Positions 8,912 through 17,431 are shown, counted from the first letter of the stretch. The stretch: DNA of 37,815 bases from Actinomycetota bacterium (GCA_018896525.1 JAHIMR010000031.1:1-37815), one strand, 5' to 3'. Translations and numbers: made by a program. The notes: a model not told the origin generated them from the sequence alone.

Positions 8912-11900
8912 ATGTCTTCGCATCAACGCTGGCGCCACGGCATGACCTTTCATCTACTGAATACGGCACTCATTTCGCTCCTGCTGGTTTGCGTCGCCGT
9001 TCTTCCCGTTGCCGCCGCAGGCTTCGGTGAGGGGAGTGGGGAGTCGGCGGGATCGGGCTCCGGTTCCGGGGATGGTTCGTGGCCGGAGAGCGCCAGGCCT
9101 TACTACTCGCCGGACGTCGCCCGGTGTTTCGACGGGAATGCCGCGGGCGTCGAGGAACGCCTGAAAGAGGTAGTACCCGCCGAGTACCTGCCGGACTCAC
9201 TGCAGCCGAAGGAGCAGTACAAGCCCCAGCAGTCGGCCGCTCCCGGCTCCATGAGCGGTGCCGGCGCCGGCGGCTGGACGGACCTGTCGAGGGCATATAT
9301 ACCCTCTACGGACCCTGACGTTCTCTACGGGGCATACTCCCGCGGAGGGCTGGACAGCAGTGCGAGATTACACTGGCTATACTCCAGGGCTGTGCGGACC
9401 GATATATCGCAGATACCCGATGTCGCCGGGTTCAGGACCGAGAATCTCGAGGCTTACCACTACTCAGAGTACTCCGATGGGTCCTGGTCGAGTCAGGTCG
9501 CTGTAGCACCGGTATCCGGCCTCGAGGACTCGGATATTCTTCTATTCGCTGTGGATTCGGACGACTACCTGCACCTGGTCTATTCGAAGTGGACGTGGGG
9601 GCGCGACCCCAACGACCTGGTCGGCGACTGGAACGCCTACCAGCACCAGGATGAGAACATCTGGTACCGGTACCGGACTCCCGCGGGTCCGTGGAGCGAC
9701 CCGGTGAGATTGACCTCCTACAGCGGTGATTGGGGAATCCAGGGCGCCGATTTCAGGCTGGTGAACAACCGTATATACGGCACCTGGGTAACGGTGCTCA
9801 ACCGGGAGACTGTCCCTTCCTCCTACAGGGCCCAGGTTGGCTTCATCGACGGGCTCACGGGCGCCTGGAGCGACATCGAGGTGCTTTCCCAGTGGGATTA
9901 CAACGAAGACCCGGGACAGCTGACGCCGTACATGTGGCCCTCGGTCGGCGTCTCGGACCAGGGGGGCGAGGTCGCTGTCACCTACGGGACGTCGACGTTC
10001 AGCGGGGTTATTACCGGCTACAGGAGCGATATCCACGGGGCCGTCAGGGGGACCGGAGGCGCCTGGTCCGCGGTCCAGAATATCACCTCCGCCGCCGACA
10101 ACCAGGTCTGGGTTCCGATATTCGCCTTTTACGGAACCGGGAACAAGGCACGGGTTTTCGCGGTTCGCTTCAACTACTGGTTGGATGCCACCCACCCGCC
10201 AGAGGATAACTATTACTTCATCTACCACGCCGGCGGGGAGTGGCAGGCGCCCGCGAACATCACCCGGGCTTCGCCGGAGCACGTGGGAACGGCAATGAGT
10301 TTACGGCTCGACCCGTTCGATGACATGCACGTCCTGTACGCCATCACCACCTACGCCTGGGACGGCGGGGCCGGAGCGTGGATGCCGCAGGGGAACCGTC
10401 TCAGATACACACGAGAGGCCGGTGGGGGTCTCTCAACACCCGAGATCCTGCACGACTACGAGGTGGGACGCTACGTCGGTGACACCGAACTGGTTATCGA
10501 CAGGGACGGCGGCAGGCACGCGCTCTTCCAGACTTACCGGGAGGCCGGCGGTGTGATGTCGGAGTTCAACGTATATTACGCCTGTAGCGCCCCCGACGGC
10601 ACCGGAGGCGCGTTCCCTGCCCCGGTGAAGCTGAGGGGAGACGTGGACAACGAGATATTCTCACCGACCCTGAGCACGTTCCCGGGCGGGGAGGCCTTAG
10701 CGTCGTGGTTCGAGAAGCGTTTCAGCGGCGCGGGAGTGCCGGAGGTCGGCGTCATGTACTCGCGGATGTGGGACGGTTCGGAGTGGAGCGGCAGCGAGAA
10801 CGTCACTGATGTCGCGGGAAGCGCTGACATCGTTCACGCCACAGCGGTGGGATGGTCTGATTATACGGACCAGAGAAGCAACGACCGGGGCGAGCAGCAG
10901 TGCGTGTTCGAGACCGCGAAGTACAACGAGGTCACCGGGGAGTACTACGGCTTTAACAAGTACTTCATCGAGACGGTAAACGGCACCTGGACGGCCCCTG
11001 AACTCATCTCCGGATTAGAGTTTGCCGGGGAGTACCCTGGACTGTTTAGTGACGGCAACCAGCGCTACTTTATGATGTGTGAATCGGAAGAAGCGGGCGC
11101 CGGGAAGGAGGTGCTCTACGCCACCATGCAGCCGGATCCGACGCCCCCGGCCACTACCTGCTACTTCGCGGAGGGTACGACCCGGGCCGGTTTCGAGGAG
11201 TGGATATGCATTCAGAACCCCGGCGACGAGGCGGCGGACGTAAGCATCACCTACATGCTGGAGACCGGCGAGAACATCGTAGAGGGTGTCCTGGTAGGCG
11301 CCCACTCCCGTACCACCGTCAACATCCGTGACGCGGTAGGGCCGGAGCACGACGTGTCCGCGAAGGTCGAGGGCGACCGCCTGATAGTCGCCGAGCGACC
11401 GATGTACTTCGACTACCGGGGCTGGCAGGGGGGACACGACGCGGTAGGCGCCCTCAACACCTCCCGGTTGTGGTACTTCGCCGAGGGGACGACCAGAAGC
11501 GGTTTCGCCGAGTACCTGACGCTCCAGAACCCGGCGGACCGGAACGCCACAGTGGACGTGACCTACGTGCTAGACGACGGGACCACCATTACCGAACCGG
11601 TGAGCGTAGGCGCCCGTAGCCGGGCGACCGTTGACGTGAACGCGGTAGTGGGGGAGGGACGGGACGTCTCCATGGTGGTGAAGTGCGACGACGTGGCGAT
11701 AGTGGCCGAGCGCCCCATGTACTTCGATTATAACGGCTGGACCGGCGGGCACAACGCGATGGGTGCCAACTCGCTGGCGAACCGGTGGTACTTCGCCGAG
11801 GGGACCACCCGGAGCGGCTTCGACACTTACCTGTGCGTCGGTAACCCGTACGGCATCGACGCCGACGTGACAATGCGGTTTGTGCTGGGGGATGGGGCGG

Positions 11901-12400
11901 AGGTAATCCACACCTTGAACGTCCCCGCCACCAGCCGGCGGACCGTCAAGGTAAACGACGTGGTGGGGGAGGGGAACGACGTTTCCGCGGTCATCGACTC
12001 CACCAGCCCGGTCCTCATCGAGCGACCGATGTACTTCAACTACCGCGAGAAGTGGACCGGCGGACACGTGGCGATGGGCGCGAGGTCGCCCAAGAACTCC
12101 TGGTTCTTCGCCGAGGGGACCACCCGTGACGGCTTCGAGGAGTGGCTGTCGCTGGAGAACCCGGGGATGATGGACGCAACCGCCGACATCTCCTACATGC
12201 TGGAGGATGGGAGCGTTACCGATACCACGGTCGCGGTGCCGGCGCACACCCGGGTAACTGTCGACGTTCCGCTGGCGGTAGGGCCGGGCAGGGACGTGTC
12301 GGTGGCGGTTTGGAGCGATATCGCGATAATCGTCGAGAGGCCGATGTACTTCCTGTACCATGGCATGTGGCCCGGTGGCCACGACGTGGTGGGATTGTGA
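8912..12400 (+). CDS. Large secreted protein: propeller-like N-terminal region plus four YFAEG repeats
   Basis: This 1162-residue protein has a signal peptide ending near residue 36 ('VAVLPVAAAG'). A Gly/Ser-rich linker follows, then ~650 residues of repeated beta-strand motifs with 'LHLVYS', 'G.W', 'DG.GG.HALFQTY' spacing, reminiscent of a sialidase-like beta-propeller but without a clear Asp-box set. From about residue 748 it carries four ~105-residue YFAEG repeats, the same module as in the gene at 1432, and it ends cleanly at 'GGHDVVGL'. GGAAGGA sits 6 bases before the ATG. The protein is probably exported and surface-associated; its ligand or substrate is unknown. Confidence 0.75.
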   Translation: MSSHQRWRHGMTFHLLNTALISLLLVCVAVLPVAAAGFGEGSGESAGSGSGSGDGSWPESARPYYSPDVARCFDGNAAGVEERLKEVVPAEYLPDSLQPKEQYKPQQSAAPGSMSGAGAGGWTDLSRAYIPSTDPDVLYGAYSRGGLDSSARLHWLYSRAVRTDISQIPDVAGFRTENLEAYHYSEYSDGSWSSQVAVAPVSGLEDSDILLFAVDSDDYLHLVYSKWTWGRDPNDLVGDWNAYQHQDENIWYRYRTPAGPWSDPVRLTSYSGDWGIQGADFRLVNNRIYGTWVTVLNRETVPSSYRAQVGFIDGLTGAWSDIEVLSQWDYNEDPGQLTPYMWPSVGVSDQGGEVAVTYGTSTFSGVITGYRSDIHGAVRGTGGAWSAVQNITSAADNQVWVPIFAFYGTGNKARVFAVRFNYWLDATHPPEDNYYFIYHAGGEWQAPANITRASPEHVGTAMSLRLDPFDDMHVLYAITTYAWDGGAGAWMPQGNRLRYTREAGGGLSTPEILHDYEVGRYVGDTELVIDRDGGRHALFQTYREAGGVMSEFNVYYACSAPDGTGGAFPAPVKLRGDVDNEIFSPTLSTFPGGEALASWFEKRFSGAGVPEVGVMYSRMWDGSEWSGSENVTDVAGSADIVHATAVGWSDYTDQRSNDRGEQQCVFETAKYNEVTGEYYGFNKYFIETVNGTWTAPELISGLEFAGEYPGLFSDGNQRYFMMCESEEAGAGKEVLYATMQPDPTPPATTCYFAEGTTRAGFEEWICIQNPGDEAADVSITYMLETGENIVEGVLVGAHSRTTVNIRDAVGPEHDVSAKVEGDRLIVAERPMYFDYRGWQGGHDAVGALNTSRLWYFAEGTTRSGFAEYLTLQNPADRNATVDVTYVLDDGTTITEPVSVGARSRATVDVNAVVGEGRDVSMVVKCDDVAIVAERPMYFDYNGWTGGHNAMGANSLANRWYFAEGTTRSGFDTYLCVGNPYGIDADVTMRFVLGDGAEVIHTLNVPATSRRTVKVNDVVGEGNDVSAVIDSTSPVLIERPMYFNYREKWTGGHVAMGARSPKNSWFFAEGTTRDGFEEWLSLENPGMMDATADISYMLEDGSVTDTTVAVPAHTRVTVDVPLAVGPGRDVSVAVWSDIAIIVERPMYFLYHGMWPGGHDVVGL
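11155..12397 (+). repeat. Four protein-level tandem YFAEG repeats
   Basis: Units begin near 11155, 11470, 11782 and 12100. Each carries FAEGTTR, an NP landmark, 'ERPMYF' and 'GGH'. They are homologous to the repeats at 4027-5310. Confidence 0.8.
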
Positions 12401-12492
12401 CGCCGGCCGACGCGCGGGAGGTATTTACCGAAGATGCGGGGAAGGTTAGTATCGTAAGGTGAGCCGGGAAGCAGGCGAAGGAAGGAGAGGAA

Positions 12493-12870
12493 ATGGATGA
12501 GGATGGCAGGGGATGGATACTTTTCTCGTCGATCGTGATGGTAATCGCGGGTTGCCTGAACTTCATTTGGGGGATTGCCGCACTGACAAAAGATGAGTAC
12601 TTCGTTGACAAGGTCTTGTTCGCGAACCTGACATTCTGGGGATGGTTTGGCATAATCTTCGGCGCGATTGCGGTCTGCGCCGGTATTGCTATCCTCAATA
12701 GCAGGGCGCCGTGGGCACGCTGGTTCGCGATCATCTGGTCCTCGGTTGCCATACTGTTCTGGTTCATGGTTATCTGGGCCGCCCCCGTAATGGTTATGGT
12801 CATAATCGTGGCGTACATACTGGTGATCTTCGGGCTGGTTCTGTTCGGATATAGCGAGGACGAGGTCTAA
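12493..12870 (+). CDS. DUF7144-like four-helix membrane protein
   Basis: This 125-residue protein has four hydrophobic segments covering nearly its whole length. The 'GW.LFSSIVMVIAG..N...GIAAL..DEYFV' opening is typical of the actinobacterial DUF7144 membrane family, whose function is unknown. A GGAGAGGAA ribosome site abuts the ATG at normal spacing. The gene follows the secreted repeat protein by 92 bases and could be co-transcribed with it. A perfect hairpin of the 1288 family starts 13 bases after its stop. Confidence 0.75.
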   Translation: MDEDGRGWILFSSIVMVIAGCLNFIWGIAALTKDEYFVDKVLFANLTFWGWFGIIFGAIAVCAGIAILNSRAPWARWFAIIWSSVAILFWFMVIWAAPVMVMVIIVAYILVIFGLVLFGYSEDEV

Positions 12871-12882
12871 CCAGAAAACGCA

Positions 12883-12923
12883 CAAAACGCAACAATGGTG
12901 CCTGGCACCATTGTTGCGTTTTG
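12883..12923. repeat. Perfect 20-bp-arm hairpin, repeat family B (copy 2)
   Basis: The arms 12883-12902 and 12904-12923 are exact reverse complements around a T. The core is TGGTGCC/GGCACCA and the outer arm is AAAACGCAACAA. It lies 13 bases after a stop codon and 60 bases before tRNA-Arg. It may also act as a terminator because the 3' arm ends in GTTTTG. Confidence 0.9.
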
Positions 12924-12963
12924 CACAACTGTTGCGTTGGTCCAACTCTGTGACTGCCCGTTT

Positions 12964-12972
12964 TGCTATAAT
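12964..12972 (+). promoter_or_regulatory. Extended -10 promoter of tRNA-Arg
   Basis: TATAAT at 12967-12972 is preceded by TGC, an extended -10 element, 11 bases upstream of the mature tRNA. No good -35 is visible at 16-18 bases. Confidence 0.55.
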
Positions 12973-12982
12973 CGTATGGGAC

Positions 12983-13059
12983 GCCCCCGTAGCTCAACTG
13001 GATAGAGCGATAGACTTCTAATCTGTAGGTTGCAGGTTCGAGTCCTGCCGGGGGTGCCA
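12983..13059 (+). tRNA. tRNA-Arg (anticodon TCT)
   Basis: The 77-base cloverleaf has acceptor arms GCCCCCG/CGGGGGT (first pair G-T), D-arm AGCTC...GAGC, anticodon loop with TCT, and T-arm GCAGG-TTCGAGT-CCTGC. The CCA end is encoded. A 17-base inverted copy of the T-arm follows at 13076-13092. Confidence 0.93.
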
Positions 13060-13092
13060 GACAATAATAGCTCAAGCAGGACTCGAACCTGC
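13032..13092. repeat. Inverted duplication of the tRNA-Arg T-arm
   Basis: The 17 bases of the T-arm at 13032-13048 recur as an exact reverse complement at 13076-13092, with GGGGGGCAC directly after the second copy echoing the acceptor arm. It could be a scar of integration at the tRNA, a remnant of a second tRNA, or a terminator-like hairpin. Confidence 0.75.
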
Positions 13093-13110
13093 GGGGGGCA
13101 CACGGGTGAA

Positions 13111-13145
13111 AAACGCAAGATGGTACCAGGTACCATCTTGCGTTT
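13111..13145. repeat. Perfect 17-bp-arm hairpin, repeat family B (copy 3)
   Basis: The arms 13111-13127 and 13129-13145 are exact complements around an A. The core is changed to TGGTACC/GGTACCA, a compensated double change relative to the other copies. It starts one base beyond the TAA stop of the leftward regulator gene. Confidence 0.9.
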
Positions 13146-13146
13146 A

Positions 13147-14289
13147 TTACTGGTTGCGCTCCGAGATGGCTCGTCCTATTGTGCAGACCGCGACCAAGTC
13201 CCCCTGGTCATTCCGGAGAAGCGAGCCGGAGATCTCGTAGTGGATTAGATTGCCGTCCCTGGTGCGGATATCCGTCTCGAACGTTCCCCGCTCGCCCTTT
13301 ATCATCTTCGACAAGGTTTCCTTGCCGTAATGGTGGTTTTCTCCGAAGAACTCCGGGGTCTTCATGGACGCTATCGCGTCGTCGCCGTACCCGGTGATCT
13401 CGCACAGTGCCCTGTTCCACCGGATGACATTGCCCTCGAGATCGAAAACGCAGAAGATGTCCGGCAGGGTGTTGAGCGCCGCCTCGATAAACGCTTTCTC
13501 TTCTCTCAGAGCGTTCTGGGCATTCACGCGCTCGGTGATGTCGTTGATGGTCACAAGGATCACCAGTTTCCCCTTGAGCCTCGTCAGGGTGTTCATCAAC
13601 TGGATTTCAGCTATGCTCTCATCCTTTCGGATTAACCGGGTGTCGTATACCCGGGGAACATCTTCACCGGAGAGCCTGCTTTTCATGTAATGGACGACGC
13701 GGTCTCGTTCCCCGGGGATCAGCAGGTTGAGTACGTCTTTGATCGTCTTGAAGTGCTCCTGGGGGTAGCCGCATATCCTGGACACACTTTCATTGGTATA
13801 GAGGATATTGAACCCGTCGTGGAGCACGATCCCCGACAGGGAGTTGTCGGCAAGGAGACGGTAACGCTCCTCGGACTCCACCAGTTTATCCTCCGCCCGC
13901 CTGAGCGCTATCTCGTCAAGCGCTTTGCCTATCACGTCAGGAAGAGTGGAAGTCAGGCTGTTGTCCTTTACGACGTACCCGGATGCACCGAGCCGGAGAG
14001 ACAGTGCGGCGATATTCTCGTCCCCGTGTCCGGTGACCATTATCGCCAGAGGAGGCCTGTCCAACTCTCTCGTCTCCTCCAGCAACTGGTGGCCGTGGCC
14101 ATCGGGCAGTCTGTAATCCAGCATGATGATGTCAAATGTTTCCGCGGACAGTAGCTTCCGGGTGGATTCGCAGTCCCTGGCTATCTTCACCTCGACATCG
14201 AAATCTGTCACGAGGAGGTCCTCGAGCATGCTGGCTACGGTCACGCTGTCCTCTACGATCAGGATCCGGACCGGTTCAGGTGGTTCCAA
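13147..14289 (-). CDS. REC-PAS-PAS response regulator without output domain
   Basis: This 380-residue protein carries a receiver domain at residues 7-125 with the acidic pair Glu13-Asp14, phospho-acceptor Asp58, Thr86 and Lys108. Two PAS domains follow (about 145-260 and 268-378). The last residues 'GRAISERNQ' are where a PAS-linked kinase or cyclase would normally begin, but the frame stops with TAATAA, one base before hairpin copy 3. A perfect AGGAGGT five bases before a TTG at 14289 marks the start; the ATG 39 bases further upstream has no such site. It is probably a single-domain-output or adaptor regulator. The partner kinase is not in the window, and truncation of a longer sensor is possible. 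Confidence 0.85.
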   Translation of the reverse strand: MEPPEPVRILIVEDSVTVASMLEDLLVTDFDVEVKIARDCESTRKLLSAETFDIIMLDYRLPDGHGHQLLEETRELDRPPLAIMVTGHGDENIAALSLRLGASGYVVKDNSLTSTLPDVIGKALDEIALRRAEDKLVESEERYRLLADNSLSGIVLHDGFNILYTNESVSRICGYPQEHFKTIKDVLNLLIPGERDRVVHYMKSRLSGEDVPRVYDTRLIRKDESIAEIQLMNTLTRLKGKLVILVTINDITERVNAQNALREEKAFIEAALNTLPDIFCVFDLEGNVIRWNRALCEITGYGDDAIASMKTPEFFGENHHYGKETLSKMIKGERGTFETDIRTRDGNLIHYEISGSLLRNDQGDLVAVCTIGRAISERNQ

Positions 14290-14655
14290 CGAGCACCTCC
14301 TGCCTTGGTACCAACGCTCTCGGGCCATTAAAATCCGTATCTCTACTTAATTATATCGGAATAGTGATGTAGATTGTTAAGTAAAACGCGGGAACGGCGG
14401 TGGAAAGAGATGGACAAAGGCGGTTGTTTCGGCCGGTGGACGGAAGACGAGTGGGGTCCGAGCCATGGAGACTCACCACCACGCTTCTGGACGTGGAGGG
14501 CGACGGACGGTCGCTGAAGGCCACTGTTGAACGGTCGAATCAACGGGACATGCAATAAACAACTGCGATATCAGACCTGTTCCATTATACTGGACACACA
14601 CGGGAACGGCCCGGCGGAAGGCGAACGCCCGGGAGTCCGTTTCCAAGCCACTCGC
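14290..14655. other. 366-base interval without a supported gene
   Basis: This lies between the divergent start of the REC-PAS-PAS gene and tRNA-His. Only short frames occur, for example 35 codons from 14410, and none has a good ribosome site. A TATACT at 14586-14591 may be the -10 of the tRNA-His promoter, with no convincing -35. Confidence 0.5.
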
Positions 14656-14733
14656 GGTGGACGTAGCTCAGTTGGTTAGAGCGCCGGGTTGTGGCCCCGG
14701 AGGTCGGGGGTTCAAATCCCCTCGTTCACCCCA
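14656..14733 (+). tRNA. tRNA-His (anticodon GTG)
   Basis: The acceptor arms are GTGGACG/CGTTCAC with one G-T pair. The anticodon stem CCGGG/CCCGG carries the loop TTGTGGC (anticodon GTG), and the T-arm is GGGGG-TTCAAAT-CCCCT-like. The extra G at 14656 opposite discriminator C at 14730 is the histidine-specific G-1:C73 pair. CCA is encoded at 14731-14733. Confidence 0.93.
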
Positions 14734-14757
14734 GGTCTTATCTGACTACCGCTCGAA

Positions 14758-14794
14758 AAATGACGCACTGGTGCCAGGCACCATTGCGTCATTT
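14758..14794. repeat. 18-bp-arm hairpin, repeat family A (copy 4, one mismatch)
   Basis: The arms 14758-14775 and 14777-14794 pair with a single mismatch around an A. The core is TGGTGCC/GGCACCA and the outer arm is AAATGACGCAC, like copy 1. It starts 24 bases after tRNA-His. Confidence 0.88.
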
Positions 14795-14893
14795 CTGGTT
14801 GCTATCTATTTGTTTGCCCTTCACCGAGTGATAGAATCCGTTTGTGTTGACTACGAGGCATACTCGAAGCCGTCCAGGGTAGTGGAGGATGAT

Positions 14894-16129
14894 ATGAAGT
14901 ACCAGGAGATCTTCCCGGTTCCATGTGAGTGGGTGCAGGACATCGACGAGTCCATGGTGGAGACCGTTGCCCGCTGGGGTGAGCAGGAGGTCGTATCAGG
15001 GCGGCTTGAGCATACCGAGGATTACGATAAACTCCTTCTTCCCGCTATCCACAAGCTGTTTTGTGATATCGGCCTTCAGTCCATGCTCTGGCCCGAGGAG
15101 TCGGGTGGTGGAGGTCTGGAAACGGCGGAGGTGGCGATGACCGTCGCCGTTGCCCTGGAGCAGGTTGGGACGGCCGACACCAGCATCGGATTCCTGTTCG
15201 CAAATACGTTCGCGGTTCAGTCGACTTTCGCGGTGGAACCGCACCGGAACGAGGAGTTGCTGGCGGAACTCGCTCCTGTGTTCTGTGGCGATGATGTGGC
15301 GGTCGGCTCGCTGGTGCTTCCCGGCTACGGCGGTAGCAACGCGGCCGCAAGAGAAGAGTTCTATGGGCTTCCCTACCAGGTTTCGGCAGAGAGGCACGGC
15401 GAGGGGTGGGCGCTCTCCGGGGAAGCGGTGAGGCCACAGTGCTCCGGCAAGAACGCCGCGGTGTTCGCGGTGGCTTTCGACGCCGGTGACGGAGGGCCGG
15501 CGGTGGCACTCCTGGGAGAAGGCGCGAAGAGGCTATCGAGCGGTGAGCCCATCAAGAAAACAGGCCTGGCCGCCAGCCTGAACGCCGACCTCGACCTGAA
15601 GGGGGTGGAGGTTGGAGGCGGCCGCGTCGTCCTCACCGGGGAGGACCGCTTCCGCGAGATGCTCTCCTTCTACTACATGTCATGCGCCGCCACGATCTTG
15701 GGGTCTCTCCTGGCTGCCTACGAGATCTTAAAGGAATGGGGGAACACAAGGGTCATCAAGGGCAAAGGCCAGGTGTTCAAGGAGAACCCGCTGGACGCCG
15801 CGCTGATGGGTAGGGCCGCGTCAAGGATAGCCACCTCCAGGGTGCTCACCTACACTCTGGCGAGGATGCTCTCCCGGCCTGACATCTACGGGCCCGCCGG
15901 AAGCCAGGGCATGTTCAATACCGCGACCGCGACGTTCAAGCAGGTGGCCGGAGCGGCGATGCTTTCGATGAACAACGCGATGGAGATGATGGCTTCCGCC
16001 GGGTACGCGACGGAGTGGAACCTGGAGCGCTACTGGCGGGACGTGAAGACGATAGAAGGAACTGTCATTCCCGAGACCGCCGCGTGGGCGATGCTGGCGC
16101 GGCATTACTTCGGGTGCCGGACCCTTTAG
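14894..16129 (+). CDS. Acyl-CoA dehydrogenase-like protein, catalytic-type subunit
   Basis: This 411-residue protein of the acyl-CoA dehydrogenase fold has an N-terminal helical domain containing 'GLQSMLWPEESGGGGL', then a divergent middle beta domain. The C-terminal helical domain has 'SAGYATEWNLERYWRDVKTIEGT', equivalent to the family's 'GGYGYT...R..RD.....YEGT'. Glu388 falls at the place of the usual catalytic base. GGAGG five bases before the ATG at 14894 sets the start; the open frame extends back into tRNA-His and hairpin copy 4, which cannot be coding. The next gene, 15 bases downstream, encodes a second dehydrogenase-like protein, so the two probably form a hetero-oligomer. The substrate is unknown; the neighbourhood suggests a cyclic or aromatic-derived acyl-CoA. 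Confidence 0.82.
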   Translation: MKYQEIFPVPCEWVQDIDESMVETVARWGEQEVVSGRLEHTEDYDKLLLPAIHKLFCDIGLQSMLWPEESGGGGLETAEVAMTVAVALEQVGTADTSIGFLFANTFAVQSTFAVEPHRNEELLAELAPVFCGDDVAVGSLVLPGYGGSNAAAREEFYGLPYQVSAERHGEGWALSGEAVRPQCSGKNAAVFAVAFDAGDGGPAVALLGEGAKRLSSGEPIKKTGLAASLNADLDLKGVEVGGGRVVLTGEDRFREMLSFYYMSCAATILGSLLAAYEILKEWGNTRVIKGKGQVFKENPLDAALMGRAASRIATSRVLTYTLARMLSRPDIYGPAGSQGMFNTATATFKQVAGAAMLSMNNAMEMMASAGYATEWNLERYWRDVKTIEGTVIPETAAWAMLARHYFGCRTL

Positions 16130-16144
16130 AGGAGGCGGGAGAAG

Positions 16145-17413
16145 ATGCCAGGCATCGACGACTTCACCAGACCGGTTGAGTACCTCTCGCCGCTGGACAG
16201 GTCCCTAGGGGAGATCGTTCGCAGTTGGGCGGAGAAAGAGGTTCTCCCCTACCGCAGGGAGTACGACGAGGACTGGGAGGAGCACCGGCTTATCGAGCCC
16301 GCCTTCGACCGACTCATGGGCGAGCTGGGTCTGCAGAGGGTCCTCTTTCCCGAGGAGGTCGGCGGTTGGGGACTGGGCCACTCGGATTACCTGGGGACCG
16401 GGTCGTACCGGATGTTCGAGGAGATCGCCCGGGCGGACTCGGCGATGGCGGTCGCGTTCGGTGTGGTGTTCTGGCCGCTCATCATGATCTGCAACGAGCC
16501 CCATGTGAACATGAGGTTGTGCGAGGAGTTCGCCCCGATGTTCATAGAGACGAACAAGGCGGTCTTCACCGCCAACGCCATGACCGAGCCGCAGGGAGGG
16601 GCGGACATCGAGAACATGGACCTGCTGGGTGGCAGCACCATCGAGACATGCGCGATCCTGGAAGGTGACGAGTGGGTGATAAACGGGCACAAGCTCTGGC
16701 CAACCAACAGCGCCGGGGTGGCGGACCTCTTCGGCGTGGTGTGCACCACCTCTCCCGGGTCCACCGACCCGGAGGAGTTCGCGTTTATCTTCGTTCCGGC
16801 CGACACCGAGGGGGTGACCCAGGGGAAGCCATACCAGAAGGCGGGTATGGCCGCCGACAAGAACAGCGACATCTGGTTCGAGAACGTGAGGGTACCCTCG
16901 TGGTACCGCGCCTGCGGGCCGGGGGACGACTTCAAGTACTTCAAGGAGATCATCAGCCTGGGCAGCATGGGCACGATCGCGTTCGTGAGCGGCGCAATGA
17001 TGAACATCTACGAGATACTGAGGGAGTTCTGTGAGGAGAAGACATTCCGGGGCAGGCCGCTCAAGGAGAACGACGATGTGGCGGGGGTGCTGGCGGATTT
17101 CGTCCGTGACCTGGAGGTCATAAGGGTCATCGGTTACCAGGCGGCCAGGATGATGGACAGGCCCGATCTCTACGGGGACCGCTGGTCCGAGGAGATGGTG
17201 GCCAAGACAAGGGCGTTCAAGTACTTCGCCGCCGACAAGGCGGTCGAGAACGTTGGGCTGGTCATGAACCTCATGGGGGCGCATGGGAGCGACCGGGTTC
17301 GTGACGTCGAGAAGCACTGGCGGGACCTCAAGATAGTCCAGCTCTGGATGGGTGGCAAGCAGCTCTGCCAGATGGAGGTGGCCCGCTGGTTCTTTGACTG
17401 CGAGACGCTCTAG
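16145..17413 (+). CDS. Acyl-CoA dehydrogenase-like protein, Glu-to-Met at the usual catalytic site
   Basis: This 422-residue protein keeps the canonical flavin-domain signatures 'NAMTEPQGGAD' and 'WVINGHKLWPTNS', so FAD binding is likely. In the C-terminal domain 'HWRDLKIVQLWMGG' aligns with the family 'RD.KI..IYEGT', which places Met402 where the catalytic glutamate usually sits. A catalytic base elsewhere in the protein, as in isovaleryl-CoA dehydrogenase-type enzymes, is also possible. A GGGAGAAG ribosome site precedes the ATG. It follows its partner by 15 bases and is followed by a 113-base gap holding a strong hairpin, which may end or dampen this two-gene unit. Confidence 0.85.
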   Translation: MPGIDDFTRPVEYLSPLDRSLGEIVRSWAEKEVLPYRREYDEDWEEHRLIEPAFDRLMGELGLQRVLFPEEVGGWGLGHSDYLGTGSYRMFEEIARADSAMAVAFGVVFWPLIMICNEPHVNMRLCEEFAPMFIETNKAVFTANAMTEPQGGADIENMDLLGGSTIETCAILEGDEWVINGHKLWPTNSAGVADLFGVVCTTSPGSTDPEEFAFIFVPADTEGVTQGKPYQKAGMAADKNSDIWFENVRVPSWYRACGPGDDFKYFKEIISLGSMGTIAFVSGAMMNIYEILREFCEEKTFRGRPLKENDDVAGVLADFVRDLEVIRVIGYQAARMMDRPDLYGDRWSEEMVAKTRAFKYFAADKAVENVGLVMNLMGAHGSDRVRDVEKHWRDLKIVQLWMGGKQLCQMEVARWFFDCETL

Positions 17414-17431
17414 CGGGCAGGCGTCAGGGGA

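Noticed and set aside
12800-13075. Leftward open frame of 91 codons with a 'GLEPATYRLEVYRSIQLSYG' run
   Set aside because: It is the antisense translation of tRNA-Arg, a well-known false protein in annotations.
14657-14893. Upstream extension of the first acyl-CoA dehydrogenase-like gene
   Set aside because: It would run through tRNA-His and a hairpin repeat; a good ribosome site supports the ATG at 14894.
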